Of a DNA stretch of 64,000 bases, positions 17,298-24,703 are shown piece after piece. The notes under the pieces were generated by a model. The model did not search any database. It was given only the letters and a program-made list of their open reading frames with translations, and had not been told where the DNA came from. Position 1 is the first letter of the stretch, and each line of letters starts with the position of its first letter. The position numbers and the translations under genes are program-made. The DNA is taken from the NCBI GenBank assembly GCA_031963225.1, contig JASSUD010000006.1, positions 1 to 64,000 on the forward strand. Direction: 5' to 3'. Source of the DNA: JASSUD01 sp031963225 (GTDB taxonomy: Bacteria; Pseudomonadota; Gammaproteobacteria; Burkholderiales; Burkholderiaceae).

Positions 17298-18424
17298 AGA
17301 CTCTCATTTTCCTGCTTTTCTAACATCTGCAAAAGCGCATCAAATGCATTCAAAACCTCTTTTCGCTTTTCTTGATCATCAAAAAAAGCCGAAGGCATTT
17401 TCTTCCATAGGGTTTTAAATTCACGTGCGCAAACGAGTTTTTCCTCTATTTTCCCCGTACCAAAAAGCATAGCAAGACGCCCTTCCAACCAATCTGCCTC
17501 CACCCAGGCGAGCTCAGCGGTACTAATGAGTTCGCGCAATACATCATCTGAAGTGGGGGTGCGGCTACCTAGGGTTTCTAATTGCTTTGCAGTTTTTTCG
17601 CACGTTGCATTGAGTCCAAATAGAATCAACACGCGCTGCATGTCTTTAATAATGGAGATAAGCCGTGCCTGCTCTTTGCTTAGTGGGCTCTCTATACTAG
17701 AGAGTTCCAGAGCAATAGCGCGCAATACTGCGCGCAATTTGGCTTCGCGATCTTCCAACTCCATTAAATGCTTAAATAAGTCAGCCATCGTGCGGCAGGA
17801 ATCCGAAGCATAGCGATACAGGCTCTTTAGGCCTTCTTGCTGCTCTTCATCATCACCAAACTCTAAAAAAGAAAAGAGACTCACGCCAACGACGCTGCCA
17901 TTTTCCCTTAAATAGGCATCTAATGCTTTTTTGAGTGGACCACGACGGCTTTTAAATTTCTCTCGCAATTTTTGCCAGCGCGCGTCTTCAAAACCGCCCA
18001 CTAAGGCGGCCAATAGTAAAGCGGCTTGGCCTGGTTTTAAGCCATTGGATAAAAGGTGAGCAAGCGGATTGGAAGATTTCTCAAGACCCGGAAAGCGCTG
18101 TAACAGCGCCTCTAAGGAAGAAAAATCTGAGTCGCCTAAGCTCTTTAAGAGCCCTTCTAGATATTCACTGGCGCTTTCAGCTGGCGTTTCGAGGGACATC
18201 ACGCCGTCGCCACGCGCTCTTCCACTACGGCGCAGCCAAGAAGAAAAACCTTCTAAAAGTGATGCCTCTTCAGTGTCATTCAATCCCCTAAGCTCTGCTT
18301 GTGCAGCACGCATAGCGGAAGGCATCGCTAGCTTATTATTCGCGTAACGAGACGTATCTTTAGGGTCATGAGGACCCACACTCCCAGGCCCTGTAGCAGG
18401 TACCGTGATTAGCGGACTAGACAT
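17294..18424 (-). CDS. sctW: type III secretion gatekeeper SctW
   Basis: SctW (YopN/InvE/SepL/SsaL/HrpJ family) holds back effectors until translocators are secreted. The 376-aa product is mainly helical, with the central family segment FGDDEEQQEGLKSLYRYASD preceded by LKKALDAYLRENG. I start at MSSPLITVP (18424) because AGAGGA lies seven bases upstream; this gives an eight-base overlap with sctL, while an in-frame ATG at 18445 has no such site. A polar, unstructured first 40 residues fit a secretion signal and chaperone-binding region. Confidence 0.88.
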   Translation of the reverse strand: MSSPLITVPATGPGSVGPHDPKDTSRYANNKLAMPSAMRAAQAELRGLNDTEEASLLEGFSSWLRRSGRARGDGVMSLETPAESASEYLEGLLKSLGDSDFSSLEALLQRFPGLEKSSNPLAHLLSNGLKPGQAALLLAALVGGFEDARWQKLREKFKSRRGPLKKALDAYLRENGSVVGVSLFSFLEFGDDEEQQEGLKSLYRYASDSCRTMADLFKHLMELEDREAKLRAVLRAIALELSSIESPLSKEQARLISIIKDMQRVLILFGLNATCEKTAKQLETLGSRTPTSDDVLRELISTAELAWVEADWLEGRLAMLFGTGKIEEKLVCAREFKTLWKKMPSAFFDDQEKRKEVLNAFDALLQMLEKQENESL

Positions 18425-19094
18425 CCGATTCCTCTTGAGCAGCATCTATTTGCATGGTGCGCAGTGCATTCATTACTTTGCTCCAATGCAGGGCTAAATC
18501 AAATTCAACGCGCAAAAATGCATCCTCAAATACCGCTTGGCGCGCTTCTAGCGTAGCGTCGGGTACCCACTGAGCACGTTCAAATGGAGATTTTCCCTCA
18601 TAACGTGCTTGTAGGGTTTCGCAGGCCTCAGGATGCAAACGAAGTTTATAAGGATGTTGACGTACCCGAGCGGCTGCGAGTGACGTTAGGCGGCGTGCCA
18701 ATTGATTGAGTTCGTCTTGATCATCCAACCATTCCTCTAGCACCGTTGCCATCATCTCACGCATGCGTGACTCGAGACCTTCCACAATATGAGCTTCTAG
18801 GGCCTGCTCTTCGACTAACCACTGCAACGCTTCTTCTAGCGTTGCATCACGTGTTTGTATACGGATATCTTCAATCGCTTGTGCTTTTTGAAGCGCGCCA
18901 ACTTGTGCCGCTGCCTCTTGAATGCTTTTGGCTTTTTGCTGCGCTTGTTTTAAAACCTTGATGGCTTGTGTAGAGGCTTGCTCCGCCCATTTTTTTGTTT
19001 CTTGGCGTAAGCTAACTGCAGCAGTTTTGAGCACAGCACCTTCAGGGGCCGGCCCTTCGAGCATTTCAATACGCACGCTAAAAGGATTCATCAC
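18417..19094 (-). CDS. sctL: type III secretion stator protein SctL
   Basis: SctL (YscL/SsaK, FliH-like) is the dimeric stator that tethers the ATPase SctN to the sorting platform. The 225-aa product has a long N-terminal coiled coil (Ala/Gln/Lys-rich, residues 20-80) and a C-terminal domain containing VQ-type repeats typical of FliH/HrpE. It overlaps sctW and lies 93 bases after sctK. Confidence 0.88.
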   Translation of the reverse strand: MMNPFSVRIEMLEGPAPEGAVLKTAAVSLRQETKKWAEQASTQAIKVLKQAQQKAKSIQEAAAQVGALQKAQAIEDIRIQTRDATLEEALQWLVEEQALEAHIVEGLESRMREMMATVLEEWLDDQDELNQLARRLTSLAAARVRQHPYKLRLHPEACETLQARYEGKSPFERAQWVPDATLEARQAVFEDAFLRVEFDLALHWSKVMNALRTMQIDAAQEESDV

Positions 19095-19187
19095 ACAGTC
19101 GCAAAAAAAGGAAAAAACACAAAATAGAATTGAAGAGACTAAGTAACTGATGTTACGCAGGGTCAGCGGTATGTCTGTTGGGATGCC

Positions 19188-19853
19188 CTACAAAAAGCGT
19201 GCAAGTCGAAACAACAGATTTAAGCCAAACGAAGCTACAGGCTCATCAATGACAGGACTTTGTTCAAAGAGAGAAGGCTCAAACAACACTTCTAACGCCC
19301 CTAAAAGAGGACGCTTTTGCAACGCATGTACTAGCACTGCCGCACCATGAGAAGTGGCTTGTTGGGCCAAATGCTCCGGGTCCAGCAGGGGGAGTTCCAG
19401 ACGAAAATGCTCTGGAACAGACGAAGTCATGAGCGGTGCTGCCAAAACATTGAGCTGCGCACGCTCTTCAGAGTTGAGTTGCGGTAAAGCCTCACGGTAA
19501 TTGCGCAACATCCAATACTCAGCACGCCCTAAACGCAATAATCCTAAAGCAGGGATCAAAACCGGTAATTTTTCTGCAAAACCTACTATCTTTTGCTCAA
19601 CCGGAGTCAACTCACCCGCACTCGCTAAGGAGATAGGGCGTGTAGATAGAGCGCGACGCTGCATGATCGAGCGATCGATACAGGGGCGAGCGCGTGGCGT
19701 AGTCTGATAAATCGACCGCAACGCATCAAGCCCCAAGGCGTGCCACCAAGATATATGCATCACTGCAGCGGGTTGCCACAGGAGTCGATAAAAATGGGCA
19801 TCTACAGGCCCCAACAATTTGGGTGTCCCCGCGAAATTAGTCAAGTTTCTCAC
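19188..19853 (-). CDS. sctK: type III secretion sorting platform protein SctK
   Basis: SctK (YscK family) attaches the sorting platform to the membrane ring. The 221-aa product lies between sctJ and sctL, the YscK position, and has the loose family pattern of a Leu/Trp-rich helical protein (AEYWMLRNYREALPQL). It overlaps sctJ by 17 bases. SctK is poorly conserved, so the assignment leans on synteny. A decayed REP flank follows it at about 19141-19187. Confidence 0.75.
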   Translation of the reverse strand: MRNLTNFAGTPKLLGPVDAHFYRLLWQPAAVMHISWWHALGLDALRSIYQTTPRARPCIDRSIMQRRALSTRPISLASAGELTPVEQKIVGFAEKLPVLIPALGLLRLGRAEYWMLRNYREALPQLNSEERAQLNVLAAPLMTSSVPEHFRLELPLLDPEHLAQQATSHGAAVLVHALQKRPLLGALEVLFEPSLFEQSPVIDEPVASFGLNLLFRLARFL

Positions 19854-20586
19854 TTCTACGCGCTTGCCAAATCGAAAAACCGATTGCTGAGCCGATCAAC
19901 CCAAGCAAAACTACAATCACCGTCCCTAACCAAAGCGGTTTTTGCACGAGTCGTGCCCACCAAGTATCTGGCAAAGGCATGGCCAATGGCTGTGCTTGTC
20001 CGTACCGATAGCTAGCTGGCACCATCACCACGCTAATATTATTTTGCTCAATACCAGCAATACCTTGGCGTACCAAATCGCGTATTTGCTCTTGATACGT
20101 GCTTAAGTTGGTTGCTGGAGAGTATTTAATAAATACGGAGACGGTTGATTGCGTAGCCTGTTTACCCAGGCCACCCTGATCATCCGGCAGACCAATAGAC
20201 ACATGCGCCGAAACCACCCCATCAATCTGCGTCAGCATTTCTTGAATTTGCTGCTCTTTCAGATACTCCATTTTCGCCCGTTCTTGTTCAGGCGAAGATA
20301 CGAGCTGATTCGATGGAAATACATCCATTACAGAGGCGTATTTAGGTTTGGGATACCCATTTTGTCGAAGAACCTCAACCGCTTTGATAAATTGTGACTT
20401 AGGTACTAGTAAAACTATACCTTTAGCTTTATCGGTTTCTTTTTGTGCATCGATGCGATTAACCATCAAAAGCGCTAGCATTTGATTAGCCTCGCTCTCT
20501 GATAAAGCAGAGTAGAGCGTCACTTTGCAAGCAGCAAGAAACAGACTCAGCACACATATGCCGATGAGAATGGAGCGTTTAGCCAT
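19837..20586 (-). CDS. sctJ: type III secretion inner ring lipoprotein SctJ
   Basis: SctJ (YscJ/PrgK/SsaJ) is a periplasmic lipoprotein that forms the inner membrane ring. The 249-aa product has a lipoprotein signal with lipobox LAAC (Cys20), followed by the family start LYSALSESEANQMLALLM and two ring-building motif domains with the linker YPKPKYASVMDVFPSNQLVS. A C-terminal membrane segment lies at residues 214-240. It starts six bases after sctI. Confidence 0.95.
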   Translation of the reverse strand: MAKRSILIGICVLSLFLAACKVTLYSALSESEANQMLALLMVNRIDAQKETDKAKGIVLLVPKSQFIKAVEVLRQNGYPKPKYASVMDVFPSNQLVSSPEQERAKMEYLKEQQIQEMLTQIDGVVSAHVSIGLPDDQGGLGKQATQSTVSVFIKYSPATNLSTYQEQIRDLVRQGIAGIEQNNISVVMVPASYRYGQAQPLAMPLPDTWWARLVQKPLWLGTVIVVLLGLIGSAIGFSIWQARRSEKLD

Positions 20587-20592
20587 AAAGTT

Positions 20593-20970
20593 TTAATTAA
20601 TTGTGGTCAACTGCTTGAGCGACTGGGACAGTGCGCCAAGGAATTTTGAAGCTATGTTTATACCAACACTCGACTTCATGGTATCGATTTGCATACTAAG
20701 TACTTGAGTAGGACTTAGCACTTCTGACGAATTTGCGCTCTTTTTCATCGTTTCCGATAAAGCCTTTATCGCCTTAGTAGGTTCTGACACCAACGAAGAA
20801 AAAATCGAATTAAATTTTGCAACGGCTCCTGGATCTGCCTTCGGCATGGGAAACCCATTGCCTTGGACCAGATCAGATACCGCTAAAAGCCCTGCTGAAT
20901 TTGCCGCAGGCTCATTGATAGAAGCAGGCGCAATATCTATCACGCCAACATCTGGTGTAATTGTTGCCAT
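20593..20970 (-). CDS. sctI: type III secretion inner rod protein SctI
   Basis: SctI (YscI/PrgJ/SsaI) forms the inner rod that joins the export gate to the needle. The 125-aa product has a polar N-terminus and a C-terminal amphipathic helix with the family pattern SPTQVLSMQIDTMKSSVGIN followed by ASKFLGALSQSLKQLTTIN. GGAGAAAT lies just before the ATG. It lies between sctG and sctJ as in SPI-2. Confidence 0.85.
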   Translation of the reverse strand: MATITPDVGVIDIAPASINEPAANSAGLLAVSDLVQGNGFPMPKADPGAVAKFNSIFSSLVSEPTKAIKALSETMKKSANSSEVLSPTQVLSMQIDTMKSSVGINIASKFLGALSQSLKQLTTIN

Positions 20971-20987
20971 TACATTTCTCCAAACTA

Positions 20988-21278
20988 TTAATCACGCCTT
21001 TCTTTTTTTTGCGCGATCTCTTTTTGATAAGCAAGAATCGTTGTACGCAGCTCTTGCACTTTCTCGCTAGTTTGACTTTTTAAGGCAGCGAGTGCGGCAC
21101 GGGGCCGACATAGCCCAAAATACACCATCGCACTAGATAGCGCACGCACCTCAGCTTCCAAATTCAGCGCGCCAAATGTGTCCAATAATGCTTTTGCATG
21201 ACTCGTTAGACCATAATTAGGCGCTGCGATAGCTGCTTCGACAATAAGACGACGCACTTCCCGATCCAAAGCTGTCAT
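20988..21278 (-). CDS. sctG: type III needle chaperone SctG
   Basis: This 96-aa helical protein matches the YscG/SsaH group, TPR-like chaperones that keep needle subunits soluble. The Ala/Leu-rich pattern HAKALLDTFGALNLEAEVRA and LCRPRAALAALKS is typical. The start overlaps the needle gene stop by four bases. Assignment is by size, composition and position. Confidence 0.72.
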   Translation of the reverse strand: MTALDREVRRLIVEAAIAAPNYGLTSHAKALLDTFGALNLEAEVRALSSAMVYFGLCRPRAALAALKSQTSEKVQELRTTILAYQKEIAQKKERRD

Positions 21279-21496
21279 AGCATATTATGGATAGTGCTCT
21301 TTGCCATATCCCCGAAAACCTTAATCATGGTGCTCTCGAGATTGGTAAAAATAGAAAGCTTGTTGACGAACATCTGTAGCTTCGTCGCCATGGCAGGGTT
21401 TGAAAGATCGGCGGTATCAAGAAAGCCCTGCACCTGATCTGTGAGCGACTGAACTTGGCCGCCCATCGATTCCATTATTGCGTCGATTACACTCAT
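21275..21496 (-). CDS. sctF: type III secretion needle protein SctF
   Basis: SctF subunits polymerise into the external needle. The 73-aa product is a two-helix hairpin with the P-(S/D)-N-P type turn (ADLSNPAMATKLQMF) between helices and a hydrophobic C-terminal helix (STIHNML). It is shorter than YscF and close to SsaG/EscF. It is the first gene of the leftward operon; AAGAGATC before the ATG serves as ribosome site. The promoter should lie in 21500-21730. Confidence 0.82.
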   Translation of the reverse strand: MSVIDAIMESMGGQVQSLTDQVQGFLDTADLSNPAMATKLQMFVNKLSIFTNLESTMIKVFGDMAKSTIHNML

Positions 21497-21548
21497 GTTT
21501 ACGATCTCTTATCAGAAGTAGAGCGAGATTTATATTTGACTTTCTAGT

Positions 21549-21590
21549 AACGTCGGCAGTGCATTTTTTTGAAAACGCACTGCCAACGTT
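21549..21590. terminator. strong hairpin between pagP and sctF
   Basis: AACGTCGGCAGTGC (21549-21562) pairs with GCACTGCCAACGTT (21577-21590), one mismatch, around a 14-base T/A-rich loop. It lies between pagP and the type III operon on the transcribed strand, so it may end pagP transcription or sit in the operon leader. No T-run follows on the minus strand. Confidence 0.5.
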
Positions 21591-21733
21591 ATGTATAAGG
21601 GGCCGCAACAACCAACTTGCAACCCAAGGTGGCGAAAATAGCACAAATAAGCCCGTACTTTACGTTTTCTTTCTGATGTTGCCTAGGGCATGCCTTCAAT
21701 TACCCAAAAGGGCCCATCTTTGTAAAATTCATT

Positions 21734-22303
21734 CTAAAAAGAATAACGCCCCCAGGCTAGCACGGTGGTTCCCTTGCTGATAGAGCCTAGACGGGGGAGT
21801 ATTACAGCCATAAGCGAGGCACGATGCACTTTAGCGCTAACGACGGGTAAAATGATAGGAAAAGGCACGTAATGCAGGATATCTGCGCGCGCAGTTACCG
21901 CAACCGTAAACCCTGCACCTAAAGAGAGCATTCCACCAATAGGATGGGTGAGCCACTGACGTCCATAGCCTGCAATGGGTTCTATCTTTTTATGCGAATC
22001 CAAAAAGGCAAATGCATAGAGCAAATCTTCATGTCCATTTTCATCAACCCAGCGTCGGCCTGCTCCGGCGCCGTAAGACCACTGGTTAAGCTCTTTTCTA
22101 TGCTGGTGGCTATATCCGTCTGGGCTATGCCAACCATACCCTAACATATAGATGTCCCATTGACCCTGTTCATACGGCCGTAGTACATGTTCACGAATCG
22201 AAGATGCGAATGTATTGTACTGCGCCTCATCTGCCAATAAAGGACTAGATAGGATAGAGAGCAGCGTAAATACTATTGCAAAAAAGAGTTTTCTAAAGGC
22301 CAT
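21734..22303 (-). CDS. pagP: lipid A palmitoyltransferase PagP
   Basis: PagP is an eight-strand outer-membrane barrel that moves palmitate from phospholipid to lipid A, lowering TLR4 recognition and antimicrobial-peptide sensitivity. The 189-aa product (from ATG 22303) has a signal peptide (KLFFAIVFTLLSILSSPLLA), catalytic H59 in LGYGWHSPDGYS, and D102-S103 in AFLDSH, matching the known H/D/S triad. The frame is open to a GTG at 22327, but ATG 22303 gives the clean signal peptide. It lies upstream of and in the same direction as the type III operon, 237 bases away. Confidence 0.93.
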   Translation of the reverse strand: MAFRKLFFAIVFTLLSILSSPLLADEAQYNTFASSIREHVLRPYEQGQWDIYMLGYGWHSPDGYSHQHRKELNQWSYGAGAGRRWVDENGHEDLLYAFAFLDSHKKIEPIAGYGRQWLTHPIGGMLSLGAGFTVAVTARADILHYVPFPIILPVVSAKVHRASLMAVILPRLGSISKGTTVLAWGRYSF

Positions 22304-22632
22304 AACACACACGTATTGAGCGAGCACTGCACAATTTGGAATACACCTACTTTTAAGTCAGAGGCAAAAAATACAAACGTGTGATTTTATAGCAATGAAA
22401 AATCTAAAACACTATTTACCTACATAAGCTAAAAAAGTTTAAGTGCGTATCTCATGCATGATTTATCTGAAAAATATCAAGCTATATTGCGCCCACGACT
22501 AATCTAGTTGCGTATAAATAGAGGTCTGCCACAAAATACTTGTCTCTAGAAACCTCCAGGGTTTTTTAAAATACTGTACATGAGCAGAGAGCCCCTACCT
22601 CTATCTGCTTAAAACCTTCATTTAGGATTGTC
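22304..22632. other. divergent intergenic region, pagP / ETF-QO
   Basis: This AT-rich stretch separates the leftward pagP from the rightward oxidoreductase and should hold both promoters. I see no RNA gene and no convincing paired promoter boxes. AGGA at 22625-22628 is the ribosome site for the GTG start at 22633. Confidence 0.4.
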
Positions 22633-24348
22633 GTGACTTCTTCTGCTTTTCTTCAAACCTATGGCCCGCGTGATTCGATGGAATACGACCTGGTAATCGT
22701 CGGGGGTGGACCTGCCGGTCTTTCTGCAGCTATTCATGCCAAACAACTTGCACAAAAAAAGGGCATGGAGCTCAGTGTCTGTGTGCTTGAAAAAGGTTCG
22801 GAGTTAGGTGCGCATACGCTTTCTGGTGCCGTCATGGATACGCGCGCGCTCGAAGAGCTTTTCCCTGATTGGAAGGAAAGACAGGCTCCTCTACACACGC
22901 CGGTGACAGAAGATGTATTTTTATTTCTTACACGTAAATATGCACTGAAAGTGCCTGACTGGCTGCTTCCACCTAATTTCAAAAATACAGGCCATGGCGC
23001 CCCTCACTACATCGTGAGTTTAGCGAATGTAGTACGCTGGCTTGGCGCCCAAGCAGAAGCATTAGGAGTGGATATCTTTACCGGCTTTGCAGCCAGTGAA
23101 ATTCTCTACAACAAAGAAGGCTCTGTAGGCGGCGTGATTACTGGAGATGTGGGGATAGATCGGGCAGGAAACCCTACAGAGCAGTTTGCGCTTGGCATGG
23201 AATTGCATGCGAAATATACCTTCTTTTGTGAAGGGGCACGTGGGCATTTGGGTCAGCAGCTTCTTAAGAAATATCAGCTGCAAGCAAACTGCGGGCCACA
23301 GGTTTATGGGCTAGGTATAAAAGAATTATGGGAAGTAGATCCCGCCCATCACCGTCCTGGACTGGTTACGCATACGGCTGGTTGGCCACTTGACCGTGGC
23401 ACCTATGGGGGCGCCTTTCTATACCATCTAGAAAACTATCAAGTTGCCGTGGGTTTGATTGTAGGGCTGAATTATCAAAATCCTTATCTCTCTCCTTTTG
23501 AAGAATTTCAGCGCTATAAAACCCATCCCGCTATTCGTCCTATTTTTAAAGATGCAAAACGTATAGCCTATGGTGCGCGCACCATTGCAGCGGGAGGACT
23601 TACCACGTTGCCGAAATTAATTTTTCCAGGAGGAGCGCTCTTGGGGTGTGAAGCCGGGTTCTTAAACGCTGCGCGCATTAAAGGAAGCCATGCAGCGATA
23701 AAAAGCGGAATGCTTGCAGCCGCCGCCGCTGTAGAGGCATGTGATGCGGGTCGCAAGCACGACGCACTGGAAGCCTACCCAAGAGCATTTAGGGCCTCCT
23801 GGTTATATGATGAACTTTATCAAGCGCGTAATTTTAAAGCGTCGATGAGCCGAGGACTGCTGCAAGGTTCATTGATGGTTGGAATTGAACAAAAATTACT
23901 AGGAGGTAAAGCACCTTGGACCTTGCAACCCTGCGCCGCAGATCACACGTATCTAAAACCTGCTCGAGCTTGCAAACCTATCTCCTACCCAAAGCCTGAT
24001 GGCATTTTGACTTTCGATCGCCTTTCTTCCGTTTTTTTATCCAATACGAATCATAAAGAGAACCAACCTTCTCATCTGAAAGTGCAAAACACACAACTCC
24101 CAGTAGGCGTTAATTTGGCAGAATATGCCGGACCAGAGCAAAGATATTGCCCAGCGGGAGTATATGAATTTGTCACCGATGCCAAAGAACAGGAAAAAAC
24201 GGCAGAAATCGATTCCAGACACATGCGCCTACAAATTAACGCCCAAAACTGCTTGCACTGCAAAGCATGCGATATCAAAGACCCCAGACAAAATATTACC
24301 TGGGTTTCACCAGAGGGAGGCGGAGGGCCTAATTATTCAAACATGTGA
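22633..24348 (+). CDS. electron transfer flavoprotein-ubiquinone oxidoreductase
   Basis: ETF-QO passes electrons from electron-transfer flavoprotein (fatty acid, amino acid oxidation) to ubiquinone at the inner membrane. The 571-aa product has an FAD site GGGPAGL (residues 24-30), the GAHTLSGAVMD segment, and a C-terminal ferredoxin-like 4Fe-4S domain: one Cys in RYCPAGVYEF and CLHCKACDIKDP, then the family end GGGGPNYSNM. It starts at GTG 22633, as the N-terminus (LQTYGPRDSMEYD) matches relatives. It stands alone between other operons; no etfAB genes are in the window. Confidence 0.95.
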   Translation: MTSSAFLQTYGPRDSMEYDLVIVGGGPAGLSAAIHAKQLAQKKGMELSVCVLEKGSELGAHTLSGAVMDTRALEELFPDWKERQAPLHTPVTEDVFLFLTRKYALKVPDWLLPPNFKNTGHGAPHYIVSLANVVRWLGAQAEALGVDIFTGFAASEILYNKEGSVGGVITGDVGIDRAGNPTEQFALGMELHAKYTFFCEGARGHLGQQLLKKYQLQANCGPQVYGLGIKELWEVDPAHHRPGLVTHTAGWPLDRGTYGGAFLYHLENYQVAVGLIVGLNYQNPYLSPFEEFQRYKTHPAIRPIFKDAKRIAYGARTIAAGGLTTLPKLIFPGGALLGCEAGFLNAARIKGSHAAIKSGMLAAAAAVEACDAGRKHDALEAYPRAFRASWLYDELYQARNFKASMSRGLLQGSLMVGIEQKLLGGKAPWTLQPCAADHTYLKPARACKPISYPKPDGILTFDRLSSVFLSNTNHKENQPSHLKVQNTQLPVGVNLAEYAGPEQRYCPAGVYEFVTDAKEQEKTAEIDSRHMRLQINAQNCLHCKACDIKDPRQNITWVSPEGGGGPNYSNM

Positions 24349-24369
24349 AGAGTGCCCTCCAGGTACATT

Positions 24370-24400
24370 CTCAAAACGGTATCCTTGATACTGTTTTGAG
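24370..24400 (+). terminator. hairpin after the ETF-QO gene
   Basis: CTCAAAACGGTATC and GATACTGTTTTGAG form a 14-bp stem with one G-T pair and a three-base loop, 22 bases after the stop. The downstream bases are TGTTTC rather than a T-run. Confidence 0.6.
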
Positions 24401-24703
24401 TGTTTCATTATCAGATAAAATCGCAAGCCTAAAGCGCTTTCAGATTAATCTGTACTACTTTAAAGTAGTATAGGGCGTGTCCTCAATTACCCCAACATAA
24501 AACGCCACCAGAACATAAACCTCTGCACACATACTGCGTATGTTTGAAATATATGCATCAGGTAGTCTATTCAGCATTTATTCTTTACTCCGTACTTATA
24601 TAATTTAATTTAAGTTTTGAAGAGATTTTGAATCGGCTCTTATGGCATGTTGGGCAAGCTCTCCTATAAGAACTTATCTGTACTAAGATTTTTTGGAAAT
24701 CAT
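24401..24703. other. intergenic region with possible mnmG promoter
   Basis: No gene seen. TATAAT at 24599-24604 could be a -10 box for mnmG; the matching -35 position (about 24576) is weak. AGTACTTTAAAGTAGTA near 24456-24475 is a small palindrome. Confidence 0.3.

Noticed and set aside
19141..19187. REP-like piece (gttacgcag, then ctgttgggatgccctac)
   Set aside because: It keeps only parts of a flank and of the core; a decayed copy is possible but could be chance.
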